Shown here one piece after another: positions 1 through 29,440 of a stretch of DNA of 64,000 nucleotides. The first letter of the stretch is position 1. Every line of letters starts with the position of its first letter. The notes under the pieces were generated by a model. It searched no databases. It was not told the origin of the DNA and saw only the letters and a program-made list of their open reading frames with translations. Source of the stretch: Anisodus tanguticus (Eukaryota; Streptophyta; Magnoliopsida; Solanales; Solanaceae). Where the stretch lies: assembly GCA_034509755.1 (NCBI GenBank), contig JAVYJV010000035.1, positions 1 to 64,000 of the forward strand, written 5' to 3'. The translations under genes were made by a program, and so were the position numbers.

Positions 1-428
1 AATTATCTGCACAATCAGATTTTCCATTACAAAATAAAGTTTTATCTATACATTGGCCGTTTTGACAAAAAAAGTTTTTCGATTTCACAAAAAGTCATAT
101 TATAATTTAACAAGTAAGGAATTTTTTGTTTCTAATTAAAAAATGAAAATTAATTTTTCTTTAATTAAAGATAATTAAGAATACATACTTTCAACTTGAT
201 TACAATTCAGAACATTATGTTTCCAATCACATGTTTGTTTTTCAATATCAAAAGAAAGGCCATGAGGACATCTAAGATAAATTAATCCTCTTTCACTACA
301 TTGAACAACTTCTCTACATTCACTTTCTGCGCTTAAACGGAAATATTCATTAGCACCTTTATTTATACAAAGTAAATTATAGTTAACTTCATTTTCTGGA
401 GATCTTAAAATATATTGTTTTGATAAAG
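1..428 (-). CDS. Chitin deacetylase, N-terminal part (partial)
   Basis: This is the N-terminal part of a secreted or cuticular chitin deacetylase, an enzyme that converts chitin to chitosan in extracellular matrix. Two exons are readable on the minus strand, 428-about 189 and 131-1. The gene runs off the left edge, so the catalytic domain is not seen. Exon one encodes a chitin-binding type-2 (CBM14) domain with the cysteine spacing and the family-typical segments SECREVVQC, CPHGLSFDIEKQTCDWK. Exon two encodes an LDL-receptor class A repeat ending CNGKSDCADN. CBM14 followed by LDLa is the layout of the serpentine/vermiform type. The exon start at 428 follows an acceptor at 430-429, so a signal-peptide exon should lie upstream; I could not place it. 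Only one frame of the second exon is open at its 5' end. Continuity with the LDLa cysteines needs one base fewer in the A7 run at 67-73. The donor is either GTATGT at 188 or, in better phase, GTTGAA a few bases earlier. Confidence 0.8.
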
Positions 429-1726
429 CTATCAGAAAAAAAAATGAAAAAAAATTTTTTTTAACATTTTGAAAGAACTTTTAGGTTAATTTTTCCAAAA
501 TTTAAAAATGAAGTGTAAGAAAAAATTATTTTTTTTCTATTTATATACAAAAAAACAAACTTTTTCTGGACAAAAGATAATTTTCAAAAAATTTTTCAAA
601 ATTTTTTCATTAATATTAAGGTGTCAATGTTGAAAAAATCATAAACTTTTTTTTAAGAAAACAAATAAAAAACAAAGTGAGAAAGTTTTAAGTAAAACAA
701 TAAATTTCAGTTAAAGTATCTAAGTTCTAATGTTGATTTTCCGTTTGAAAACTAAATTGACATAATAAATTTTACAATCTTTTTCTTAGTTTTCATTAAA
801 ACAAAGTCTTGAGAAAAAGCAATAAAGTTATTAAGATGACCATATTCACAAACTCTTTAGCAATTTTTATTAAACCAAGTAAAAAAAAATTTTGCCTAAA
901 CAAATAGTTTAATTCAGTGTGAATTTCTTTTCTGCAAAGTTAAACTAAATTAAATTCTAGAAAATGGAAGATTCGAAGGTAAAAATAAATTTTTTTCCCA
1001 AAAGACCTTAAAGTCTTACTAATCTATATTTTAAACATTTGTGAAAAAATTAATTTTTAAACCCTTTCATTTTTGTTGATCATGAACCCATCCGTTGATA
1101 TTAAGTTCAGAAAGTTTTTGTCTGATCTTTTTTATTATTTTTTAAATATTTTTGGAGCAGATGTTTTTAACATTTAGGTATTATTCTTAAATTTTAATGT
1201 TTTTGTTTTTTCTTGTCACTGAATTCATTGTTTTTACATAACTAATAAGCATTTTCTCTAGCAAAGACCTAATATCTTAATAATCCATACTTATATTCTT
1301 TTTAAAATTTGAATAAAGAAGCTCAAAAAGCTAAAACTTAAATCTCATCTTCATGTTTTTGCATTTAATCCAAAATTTTCTTTTTTTAAACTTTCAAATT
1401 TCTCTTTTAAATTGAACTTGATTTTTACTGAAAAAATTAACTGTCTTAATTTTAGTGAAATTTTTAATTTGAAAATAAATTATCTTTAGGTTTCTTGATT
1501 TGAAGTAAATATAATTTTTTTTAACTCATAAAACCGTAAAAGTGTTTTTATTTAGTTTGATAATTTTATTTTGAGTTCAATTGAGCGTTGAAAATTTCAA
1601 AACAGCTAACGCCATCTATAAAAGATAATACAAAAATAAAAATTTATTTGTTTATTTTTTTGAGTGGCGCGTTTATTTGCTTACTTTTTCTTTTTTCAAT
1701 TAATTTGAACAATTATTTTCTTGAAA
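429..1726. other. AT-rich region between chitin deacetylase and LIN52
   Basis: These two genes diverge from here. The stretch should contain the missing signal-peptide exon and promoter of the chitin deacetylase and the promoter of LIN52. I see no convincing coding exon, RNA gene or repeat. The only distinctive short motif is the GC core at 1665-1674. Confidence 0.5.
1665..1674 (+). promoter_or_regulatory. E2F-like core upstream of LIN52
   Basis: TGGCGCGTTT stands out in almost pure A/T sequence, about 53 bp before the LIN52 start codon. It resembles, imperfectly, the E2F/DP core (TTTSGCGC and its complement). E2F control of cell-cycle genes is established knowledge; its use here is inference. 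Confidence 0.3.
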
Positions 1727-2117
1727 ATGTCTGATTTTATTTGGTGTGATGAAAATTTAGATAGAAAATCACCTGAGCTATGGCCAGAAAAATGTAAGCT
1801 TAATAAAAAAAAATTTTTTTTCATTTTTATTTTTTTATTTAGTACCTGGCTTTAGAGAATTTGTTTCTAATACACCACAGCTTTTAGAAAGCAACAAAGA
1901 AATCCCTGAATGGTTAAAAGGTTTAGATCAAGAAGATGTTGATTTATTGTGGAGTTTAGGTCGACTTAATTCTAATCAAATTTTAGATAAAATTAAAGAA
2001 CTTTATAATCTAGCGTTTGAACTAGATATAGAAGAAGACAAAGAAATGACTAGAGGAAAATTTTTTTGGAAATTTTGGAAAAAAAAGCATATGATCAAGA
2101 ATAAAACAGCTGATTAA
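1727..2117 (+). CDS. LIN52: LIN52, DREAM/MuvB complex subunit
   Basis: LIN52 is a small nuclear subunit of the MuvB core, which joins p130/p107-E2F to form the DREAM repressor of cell-cycle genes. Exons are 1727-1793 and 1843-2117, separated by a 49-bp intron with donor GTAAGC and acceptor TTTAG; together they give 113 residues, close to the vertebrate 116. The signature LDRKSPELWPEKLPG lies at residues 11-25, and the C-terminal half contains the conserved segment DKEMTRGKF. Ser15-Pro16 aligns with the vertebrate serine phosphorylated by DYRK1A (Ser28 in human). Residues 5-11 read IWCDENL, where vertebrates have an LxSxExL pocket-protein-binding motif. The stop is followed 82 bp later by the XRCC3 start on the same strand. 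The reading frame is intact. Confidence 0.93.
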
Positions 2118-2173
2118 GCTTTTAATTTGTAAATTTTATAAAAATTGATTTTTTTGTGTAAACTTATCCTAAA

Positions 2174-2179
2174 AATAAA
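2174..2179 (+). promoter_or_regulatory. Poly(A) signal AATAAA for LIN52
   Basis: A canonical AATAAA hexamer lies 57 bp past the LIN52 stop and 20 bp before the XRCC3 start codon. In so A-rich a genome the hexamer also occurs by chance, but position and the tiny gap suit a 3' end here. Confidence 0.4.
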
Positions 2180-2199
2180 ATTTGTTTTTATTTTTTTAA

Positions 2200-3431
2200 A
2201 TGTTTGATCCTATTGAAAATTATTATTTAAACCCTAAAATAAAATACTGTTTAATTCTTTATGGAATAAATACTGCACAGGATGTTTTAAATCTTTCTCG
2301 TACAGAATTGAAAAAAGTAAAAAAATTTAATTTTTTCCAAGTTGATTAATTTTTCTTTGTTTTAAATAGTAACACGTTTGAATGAAAGAGATGTTGATTC
2401 AATTTATGAAACAATAAAAACACATTCAAAAAATCTATCTTGTCTTTATTTAGGAAATGCTTTAAATTATTTAGATTTGATTTCTCATAAAATTCCAATT
2501 TCTACGTTCACTGATTCTATTGATGATTTATTAGATGGAGGTTTTCAAACGGGTAAATTATATCAAATATATGGAGAAAGTGGTGTAGGAAAAACACAAT
2601 TTAGGTAAATAATTTTTTTTTCTCTTTTAAAAAGCCTAATTTTTATGATAGTTTACAGTTATGTAGTACAGTTCAAATTTTAAAAATTTTTGGTGGAGAA
2701 GATGCATCTGCAGTTTATATTGACAGTGAAAACTCATTTAAGTCTGAGAGATATATTGAGATTTGTAGAGGAACTTTAGATAAAATAAGTGAAAAAGATA
2801 AAAAAAAATATGATCTAAGTCTTGATTCAATGTTGAATAATTTATTTTATTGTCGTTGTACCAAAGTAAATGAACTTACTAATCTTTTATTGTATAAATT
2901 AGAAGATTTTATAAAAACACGTAAAAAATTACCAAAATTAGTTATTGTTGACAGTATAGCATACTTGTTTAGATATGGTTTTGATGACCTTAGTTTATGG
3001 AAGTTTAATTTAATTTCAAAAATATCTCAAAAGCTCAAAGAAATAGCTTTCAAATTTGATATATGCGTAAGTCATAATAGAAACTAATTTAAGAATAAAT
3101 AAAAAATTTTATCTTGAAGGTTATTTGCATTAATCAAGTAAGTTGTGATTTAAAAAACGATGATACAATCCCAGCTTTAGGTATATTTTGGAATCATGAA
3201 CCAACAAATTTTTTGAGAATGATAAAATTAGAAAATAATTTGAAATGTTGTAAAATAGAAAAAAAATTTAGTAAAAAAGAATATGGATTTTTTTTAATTG
3301 AAGTAAGTAAATATCTTTTACCTTAAAACTTAGTCTTAAAAAATTTTATTTAACAGAAAAATGGTTTAATTAATCCAGATAATATAAATGAAGAAGAATT
3401 GATTAATGAAATAAAGAATAGAAAACTTTAA
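2200..3431 (+). CDS. XRCC3: RAD51 paralogue XRCC3
   Basis: XRCC3 is a RecA/RAD51-fold ATPase that works with RAD51C in homologous-recombination repair. Exons are 2200-2316, 2370-2604, 2652-3066, 3120-3302 and 3357-3431, with introns of about 47-54 bp, giving about 341 residues (human 346). The N terminus has the LNPKI segment seen at the start of XRCC3. Walker A is GESGVGKT at about residues 108-115, followed by TQFSLQLC across the exon 2/3 junction. Walker B is KLVIVDSIA. The motif VICINQVSCD and the short PALGIFWN block distinguish it from RAD51 itself. The exon 1/exon 2 junction does not keep frame: exon 1 ends in phase 0 after an A6 run (2311-2316), while exon 2 needs one extra base. Total exon length is 1025, one short of a multiple of three. 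One more A in that run would restore KK-I/V-TRLN, which matches the family. Confidence 0.86.
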
Positions 3432-3593
3432 TCCCTTTGAATTTTTCTAAAAAATTTTTTGTATCTGTCATCACTAGAAATATGTTTTTAATAAATTTTC
3501 AAAATTAGCGCTTTCAAATTAAAGTTAATTTTTTTATAAACAAGCTATTTTTGTTCCTAATTTAAAACAAAAAATAAACTTTTTTTTACATTT

Positions 3594-4625
<1,032 letters not shown>

Positions 4626-4971
4626 AAATTTAATTTCTAGTTTATTGTCTCATAAAATTATAAAAACAAATCCAAAAGTTTATTTAAAAAATTATTAATT
4701 ACAATTTTACAATTTTTAGCTTCATAAAAAAAGGTCACACTGAATTAAAAATTTTAAAAGTAATTTTTAATTTTATATAAGATAATTTTATATGAAGTTA
4801 AAGTTTTCCTCAAAAACTATAATTTTTCTTAGAAATAATTTTTAAATAAAAGTTTATGATTTTTGACAGTAAATCATTTTATATATTCTTTAAATTTTTT
4901 ATTAATAAATACTGTATTAAATTGGCTTCATTTAAAATTTTTGAAATTCAATTATTTTAAAGTTCATTTAT
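4626..4971. other. Convergent 3' region between LCMT1 and the collagen gene
   Basis: This is A/T-rich sequence between two converging genes. I see only likely 3' UTR material with scattered AATAAA-like hexamers, and no coding or RNA feature. Confidence 0.5.
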
Positions 4972-21600
<16,629 letters not shown>

Positions 21601-23909
21601 TTATAAAAAAAGAAATTTTATCAAAAATATCAAAAAAAAGTTGAGCTCAAATTTTTTTTTAAAACTAATTGATAAAAATTAATTTTCTTTTAAAATTTTC
21701 ACTTTTTCATTTCAATGTAAATTAAAAATTTAATCAAGTTTATAGGAAAATCTTTATTAAATCTTTTTTATGATTGACTTGAAGCTTTTAATACGCATTG
21801 TAAAAATTTAATTTAAATTTTAAAAAATCTCAAATTCTAAAACAGAAACATATAAACTTTTTAAAAAAAGCTTGAAACTAATTTAAAAATATGTAACAAT
21901 CAACTTATATTGAACTTCAAAATGTCCGTTAAAAATTGTTAAAAATTTTAATTTAATTAAACTTTTCATAAAAACTATAAAAAAATTAAAAAAAACTAAT
22001 TATCAAAATTTATAAAAACTGAAAAAAAATATTTCAAAAAACTCAAATTAAAAAAAACTTAGATGTTAGCTATACGAGACTTGTCATCTAAATGATTTAA
22101 ACTACAAAAATGTAAAGAAAATTAAAAAACAGTAGAGGGCGTTGCTTAAAAAGTAGGAGTCAAAATTAAAATTTAAAAAATTGAATGATTATCTTTGATT
22201 TAAATATATAAAATACAGCCCACCAATTAGCGCAATCTCCAAATCTAAAATTAATTTAGAAGAATTCTTCTAAAAATATTTAATCTTTTGAACAATTGAA
22301 AATATTTAACACAAAAATCAAAATATAAATTGATGTCTTGTTATAAAAACTGTTAAAGCTTGATTTCAACAAACTGAATAGCAAAAATATTTAGTTAAGG
22401 AATAATTAATTGATGCTCAAAAATTTTTATTAGATTTAATTTATTTTTAGTGAATCATTTGAATGTTCCCACGTAAATTAAAAGAAAAATAATACCTATG
22501 AAACTGATAACTAAAAAAATAATTAGTTTGAAATAGTCTATTAAAAGGAAAAAATTTAAATTTTTGAAAAGCTATCAACTTATTTAATCGAAAATTCTTC
22601 TAAAGATTATTCTCCAAAAAAAGTATAAAACATTTTAATCCTTATATTTCAATGAAAATATTTTTAATAATTTGAAAAATTCTTTTAAAACAAATTTTAC
22701 CTGTTTTTTTTTCAAAAATTAATTTTTAATTATGTTCAACATTGTTTTCAAACTCGAAATTGAATGTTTTAAACATAAAAAATTATCAAAATTTATAGAA
22801 AAGCTTATTACAATTAATTCTACCGGAAATTAAGTTTTTTTTTTAATTTTGATTTAGTTTTTTATAAGTTTGATTTAAATAAAAAAAAAAGTTTAATAAA
22901 CGTTTTTTAATCATTTTGATTATTTTACAAAATTATATTTTGAACTAAAAAATAATTTTTTTTGTTTAAATTTTTTTCATATATTTACAAAATGAAAACC
23001 TAAGTTCGAAATTTTTTTTGTAAAACTGTTGGAATAAATAAGTGAATCGTATTAGTTAAAATATTTTTTGTGAAAATAAATGATGAAAAATTTTAGCGTA
23101 TTGCACTAAGAATATTATTTTACAAATTAAAGTTAAATTGATCAATATAAATTACATAACTATTAATTCTCCTACAAGTTAATAAACTTAATCAAAGCAG
23201 TTTAACAAAAATTTAAAAATAAGAATTCGTCATTACAAAAAAATTATCAAAGCTTTGGCTAGTTCATCATTTTTATTGTTATTTCACAAAATTCAAATAT
23301 AAATAAATTTTTATTATATTAGGCATTATGTTTCTAAACCAAAAAGTGTCCAAATAAGTTAAATTTTTATTGTTTTATAATTAAAATTTAATTTTAATCT
23401 AATATATAAACAAAGAAAATAATTTTTTCCTAGCTTGTCTTTCAATGTTTTTTAAAATCTTATGATAAATATTTACAAGTTTTTATTTATAAAAACTCTT
23501 TTAATACTAGAGTTAATTCATGATAATCTTCATTTAAACAATTACAAATTTATTCCTCCTATAAAAACTAGTTAAAAACCAATTGTCTATTTAAACTCAT
23601 TCATCTTATTTAAAAATAAATTATTTCAATATTTAAAATTGTTTTTTTGTCCATTGAGTTTTTGAAATTTTTTTCTTCTTGAATAAAACATATTTTATAA
23701 ACATGATATAAAAAACTAAATTACAAATAAAAATTTTTTTCTGTGAATGTGCAAAATGTGTATGCCTGTGACGTAAAAATACGAATTAAAAAGTATTTAA
23801 GAAAAAAAATACAATAAAAATGATAAATTCCTTGTAAGTATTGAAACTTTTTAAAGTTCAATTAAAAAAAAAATAAATTTCTTTCTATTAAAAAACTAAT
23901 AGGTTTTTA
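21601..23909. other. Intergenic region upstream of collagen, downstream of CDC27
   Basis: This 2.3-kb A/T-rich region should contain the collagen promoter and 5' UTR at its left side and the CDC27 3' UTR at its right. No gene is visible. Confidence 0.5.
22130..22235 (-). promoter_or_regulatory. Candidate collagen promoter patch
   Basis: About 530-630 bp before the collagen start codon, base composition becomes briefly more mixed. On the minus strand there is a CCAAT box in reverse (ATTGG at about 22223-22227), then an A/T box TATATATTTAA, then the GC-richer segment near 22131-22145. The order fits a promoter reading leftward into the collagen gene, but no transcription data support it. Confidence 0.25.
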
Positions 23910-26900
23910 TCAATTATCTTCATCTTCATCCATTGATGATGAAGATATATTTAGATGTGGCCTAATTAAAGAGTTATCTGAATTGTCTGTAGAATTGATT
24001 GAATCATTTCTCACAACAGGATCTGAACAAACGATTTGATCATCATCATCATTTGGATAGCGTTTATCAATCACTTCTTTTATTTGATTGTTAGCGCCTT
24101 TAGGATCTAAGTCCATTGCCCAAGAAAAATTATTTAAAGCAAGATGAGTATTACCTAATTTTTTGTGAACCTATTTATTAAAAAAGAAACAATATTTTTA
24201 AAAAATTATGCTTTTTAATTTTAAATAAAAAACATACCCTTCCAATTAAGAAATAAACTAATGATTCTTTAGGAACAATTTGTTTAAGTTCTTCTAACTC
24301 TGTTAATGCAGAATCATAAGCATCCATTGAAAATTTAATAGATGCTCGATGGAATTTACATAAAGCATTCTTAGGATCCATTTCTATGGCTTTATTTAAT
24401 GTTTGTAAAGCTAAATCAGATTTTTTTAATGAGTGTTGAACAACAGCTAAATGACAAAGAAGTACAGGGTTGAGAGAAATGTTTAAGGCTTTTCTGTAGT
24501 GAATTTCAGCCATTTTGAATTTTTCTTGTTTATAAAAAATCATTCCTATACCGTAGAAAGCATTATAATGTCGATTATCTATTCTAATAGCGTTTCTGAA
24601 ACAAGCCATTGCGTTATCCATTTCTTCTGTAAGAACAAATTCATGCCCCAAAAGTGTATAAGCATAGGCGAAATCGACGTCTAACTGAATTGCTCTTTGT
24701 AAAAACTTAATAGCAGTTTCGTGTTCTTTTTGAAGTGAGAAACAGTTTCCAGCTACACACCATGTTTGTGGAGAATTTTTGTCAAACTCGATAAGTTCTT
24801 GAGCTAGCATACTTAGTTTTACTTCTCGTTGAAGGTGCCATAATGCTGTCGAATAATATTCCATACCTTTAAGTAGATGAGGTTCTCTACGCCTTGCTTC
24901 TTCAAAAAATACTACAGATTCATCATATTTTCCTAATTCAAAATAAGCTCTACCGATTGCTGTCAATACCCAACCGGATGAATAATGTTTTTTAGGTAGT
25001 TTTTGCAATATACTTATAGCATGTTCGCATTTAAATTGACCAATTGCTAAAGCTGCTTGGCCTAATACAGATAATAAATTAAGTAGTCCTTCAGCAGATG
25101 CTTTTTGCATTTTAAGTCCAGCTTGTTTTAGATCTTCATTTATTGCCTGGCTAGTTAAAAGAATATTTTTTTCATTTTTCTGAAAATCATTAAAATCTAT
25201 GTCGGATTTAAGTAAACTAGTCGACGAATTATTATTGCTACTCATTTTAATTCGTTTCGTAGGTGTTTTAGAGCAAGTCTGTAATGTCTTCTTATTATTT
25301 TCTTGGTTAATATTTCTAGTTGACTTCGTACTGTTTTCTTTAACTGAAGATGAACTTTTAAAAAGACGAGAACTACGTCTTAAATTTTGCGTTGAAGAAG
25401 AATTATTTGGTGTAGATGATGTAGTATAAATGTTATTATCTAATAACTGTTGAGTATTAACTGTATTTACTAATTGTAATTTAGATGTTAAATTACGAGA
25501 TGCTGAATTGTAAAGGCCTATTGAGGTTTGTTGACCACGACGAGTTTGTGGTTTTTTAATAGGAGCTCTAGAAATTTTACCAGATACTAATGTATTTGTT
25601 GTTAAAGGACTATTATTATTTCCAGTGTTACAACTATTTGAGTTCATAATTACATTCATTAATTCTGGAGAGTTTGATTGTGATTTTGTCTCACAATCTA
25701 AAATATAATTTGATATTCCAATATTTGAAATACCTAAACTAGATAAAGGTTGTGTTTCTCCTATTGGAAATACTCCAAAGTTTAATCTAGATTGAAGTTG
25801 TTCATTTGTAATTTTTTCTACATTAATTGAGTTATTAAATTTTTTAGGCAAACTAGTTGGCAGTTTTCTTCCTGTCTTGGTGTTTGAATTTGATTTTTGA
25901 GAAGCTAAACAAGAGGTAGTAACCCAACTATTGTTTTCTGGAGTTATTATATCTATTAAACCCATTTCTGGTGTCGATTTAATGAAAGCGAACGGAGAAC
26001 GTATTTCAAAAGGTTGATTCAATTCTTTCATACTTAATAAACTAGGACTATTGGTAATATTGTTAAAACTAAAACTTTTTTCATTTTCTGATGCATTTAT
26101 TGTGTTAAAATTTTGATTATTTTGAAAATTACTGTTTTTTTGTAATTGACTAGAAATAAAATTATCATTTATTTTATCTGTAGTGTTCCAGAGATTTACT
26201 AAAGGATTAAACCCATGACACAAGTTAAAATCAACATTATTGATGTCAAATATTTTAGAAGAATCAGGTTTAATACCAAGCTGAATCAACTTTTCAAAAG
26301 ATGACCACAAAAAAGGGTTTATTTTTAAACTTTTTTTATAATATTCTACAGCTCTAGTTTGACGCTCAGTTTTACTATAAATCAAACCTAATAATTGTGA
26401 TACATAAGACGCAGATTCATGAAAATAAGATGTTAATTCTTCTATTGTTAAAATAGTTTTTGAACAAGAAGATTTTTTATCTAATTTCCATTTATACATT
26501 AATGTTTTTTCAGCTTCATCATATTTTTTTAAATCACAACAACATTTAGCCAATAATAATCTACATTCAGATGATTTAAACTGTTTTTTAGATAATATTT
26601 TATATGCAGCAATAGGTTTAGATGCACGATAATAACAAGTTGCTAATAAATATAAAGTTTCATCTGAACTCACTATAAAATGAAAACAAACACATAAGTA
26701 AAAATTGTTTAAGCAAGAAAAATTGAAATTTAAAAAAAAACTACATTGAAAAAAAATTCATAAAACGAATATAAATTAAACAAATTACCTTCTGCATGAA
26801 GTCTCTCTGCAAGAAAAATCGCATCATCAAATGCATAATGATTAAGAGCGAACCATATTGAGGCCTAAAATGAATTTAAAAAATAGAATATTTTAATAAA

Positions 26901-27161
26901 AGAATAATTGAAATTTAAAAACAAAAAAATTTAAACTAAATCAAAAAATCAACAAAAAAAGAAAAATTAATTTCATTTGTGAGCCTTTAAATATTTCTTT
27001 TCAAAAAAATGAGATTTAAAAAGTTAAAGTTTTTAAACATGAAATTAAAACAAAATAACATAAACATAGAAATAAATTTTGAGAATTTCATTTGTTATTC
27101 AATTTAAAATCCATTTAATTAAAAAAAAATTAAATACCTGTACTGGTTCTTGAATTATCAT
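23910..27161 (-). CDS. CDC27: CDC27 / APC3, anaphase-promoting complex TPR subunit
   Basis: CDC27 is a scaffold TPR subunit of the APC/C ubiquitin ligase; its TPR superhelix binds the IR tail of co-activators. Four exons join in frame: 27161-27138 (only 24 bp), 26864-26789, 26672-24238 and 24170-23910, giving 931 residues (human 824). The N terminus MIIQEPVQ across the first junction, then FLAERLHAEV and LYLLATCYYR, is diagnostic. N-terminal TPRs occupy roughly residues 1-150. A Ser/Asn/Thr-rich linker of about 350 residues follows and explains the extra length. C-terminal TPRs run from about 540 to 880. The last exon gives HLALNNFSWAMDLDPKGANN, the characteristic end of the last TPR, and then an acidic Ser/Asp/Glu tail. 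The linker is rich in Ser/Thr-Pro, as expected for a mitotically phosphorylated region. No frame problem is seen. Confidence 0.96.
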
Positions 27162-28249
27162 TTTTAAATTTTCTTAATCTAATGAGAAAATTTTTGTAAA
27201 CAATTGAAAATGAAATACAATTAACGTTTTAGATAAATGAAGCTTTAAAAGAAATAAAAACAGTAAAACAGAGAAAAAAAATTAGAAAAAAGGCTGTAGT
27301 TGGAGAAAGAAAAGAAGTTTAACAGTTTGTTTTTTTTTTTTTAGGTCGGCTTGCTATTTTCAATATGGCGAATCTAAACAAATATTAAGATAAAGAAGCT
27401 TAGCTAAAAAAAAATCGGCTTTATTCTAAAATTGGTTTGTTTTTATCTAGAGGACACTACCTGATCAAACAATTTTTTAATTTTATTTTTAAAAAAAAAG
27501 TATAAACAAACTTTAATAGCCATGAGTTGAAGTTTTAAATTACTGCAAATGGTAATTTGCAATGTTAAATATTTTCATCAAAAAAAATTTGTTTTTCAAT
27601 AATTTCTTATTAATTTGATTTTTTAAAAAAAAATTTTATCAACAAAATTTTTAAATAGAATTTTCATAAATTTTTTTAAAGTTTTTTAAGGTTAACTTCG
27701 AGAAAGTTTAATTAAATTTTTTTCATAGATAAAACTATTAAATCTCTTTTTTAATAATAAAATTTATCATTTTAATGTAACATTTAGATAAATTTTTTTA
27801 TTAGATCTTGATTAAAAATATGAAAAATTTAGAGTGTAAAAATTGTTGAAAAATTAGTTAGGTTTTTTGGATTATCTATTAAAAATTTTCAGTTTGATTT
27901 CAAGTTTAGAATTTATATTTAGCTTTTATATATGTTTAATATTTAAAAAGTAATTAAGTTTGAAGATCATTGAAAAAGTAATTTAAAAACTTCATCTAAA
28001 AATTGAGATAAATGAAAATTTATATATCTTGTGAAATAATAGATCTTAAATTTTGAACGTTTTTTTCTGTAAAAACTGAAACAGGTTTTTTATTAATTTA
28101 GGGTTGTTTCATGATAACTTGATAAATTTTAAATAATAGTGTTTATATAAGTTTTTTTTCCTTCTGAGGTACAAAACTTTATATATGAAACAATTTTTGA
28201 TTTTAATTTTTTTTATTTTTTTTATTTAGTTTGAATTTAAGAGAGCAAA
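27162..28249. other. Divergent intergenic region, CDC27 / TMEM68
   Basis: This region holds both promoters of a head-to-head pair. The part at about 27340-27480 is less A/T biased and contains CAATATGGCGAA at 27361-27372, which resembles the YY1/Pho core AANATGGCG, 200 bp before the CDC27 start. The rest is A/T-rich without visible features. Confidence 0.45.
27361..27372 (+). promoter_or_regulatory. YY1/Pho-like ATGGCG motif near CDC27 promoter
   Basis: CAATATGGCGAA matches the AANATGGCG core of YY1-type zinc-finger sites and stands in one of the few GC-containing stretches of this region. Its orientation faces TMEM68, but it lies closer to CDC27. The assignment is by motif only. Confidence 0.3.
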
Positions 28250-29440
28250 ATGATAAATAAAATTTCAAATAGTTTTGAAAATTCGACTATAATGTTTAGT
28301 TTGTTAAATCCAATGAATGATTATGTAGATATTGATTTTTTAAGATGGTTAATATGGTTGTTTACTCCAATAATGGTAAAGGAAAATCTTTTTTTATTTT
28401 AATTAAATTTAATTTCTTTTCAGATTACTTTTCTATTTCCAATAGTTATTATTATAATGTTTTACATAAATGCTTTAATCATTCATTTATACAAAAACCG
28501 TCATTTATTAAGTTTTATTAGACAGACTGCACAAACTGGTAATTAATTAACATTTAGTTATTAAAGTTTTTCATAATTAATAACTTCCTTTAAAGGTGAT
28601 TATTGGTACACAGCGAAACAAATAATTGCTATCATGTGGGACGCACATGGATGGATTTATTATGGTTATGAAATAGAGGGCTTAGAAAATATTCCAGAAA
28701 ATGAGCCAGCTTTAATTGTTTATTATCATGGTGCAATACCATTAGATTATTATTATTTACAAGCTAAAATTTTCTTAACAAAAAAAAGGCTTATTAGAGC
28801 AGTAGGTGATAAATTTTTATTCAGTATACCAGGTAAATAATTGAGTTTTTGAAAAAAAAAAATTTCAATTTTTTCATAAATAGGTTGGAAATTAATGATG
28901 GAAGTTTTTCAAGTTTTTCCTGGTACTTTAGAATCTTGTACACAAGTATTAAAACAAGGAGATTTACTTTCAATTTCACCTGGTAAATTAAAATCAAAGA
29001 AAAAAGTTTTAATTAATTTAAATTAAATTTATTTAGGTGGTGTTAGAGAAGCTCAATTTGGAGATAATTTATATGAATTAATTTGGGAAAAAAGAATAGG
29101 TTTTGCTAAAGTTGCATGTAACGCAAAAGTAAATATAATACCTGTTTTTACAGTGAATTTAAGAGAAGCTTTTAGATCAGTTTCATTATTTAAAGGCTGG
29201 TTTAGAAAAGTTTACGATAAAACACGTTTACCTTTAGTTCCAATTTATGGTGGTTTTCCAGTTAAATTACGAACAATAATAGGAAAACCAATTTTATATG
29301 ATCCAAACTTAGCTCCTGAACAAGTTGCTGCCAATACAGCTTTAGCTATTCAAAAATTGATAAATGAAAACCAAAGAATTCCAGGCAATATTTTAAAAGC
29401 TATTGTTGATAGATTTATAACGAATAAAAAATATAAATAG
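28250..29440 (+). CDS. TMEM68: TMEM68-like membrane acyltransferase
   Basis: TMEM68 is an ER membrane acyltransferase of the PlsC/LPLAT superfamily, reported in mammals to make triacylglycerol independently of DGAT1/2. Exons are 28250-28375, 28424-28538, 28596-28832, 28884-28982 and 29037-29440, all joined in frame by introns of about 48-57 bp, giving 326 residues (human about 324). Two hydrophobic segments near residues 30-70 should anchor it (RWLIWLFTPIM then ITFLFPIVIIIMFYI). The conserved catalytic block is VYYHGAIPLDYYY, with His and Asp of acyltransferase motif I. Further blocks are ISPGGVREA, IIPVFTVNLREAFRS, YGGFPVKLRTIIGKPI and NQRIPGNI near the end. The protein finishes in a basic tail. 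No unusual residues are noted. Confidence 0.94.

Noticed and set aside
960..976. Possible start exon ATGGAAGATTCGAAG with a GTAAAA donor
   Set aside because: No following exon in frame and no homology; chance in A/T DNA.
2118..2199. LIN52-XRCC3 as a trans-spliced operon
   Set aside because: The 82-bp gap has no AG acceptor before the XRCC3 ATG (only one overlapping the LIN52 stop), so spliced-leader addition there is unlikely.
24499..25429. Plus-strand open frames inside CDC27
   Set aside because: Shadows of the real minus-strand exon.
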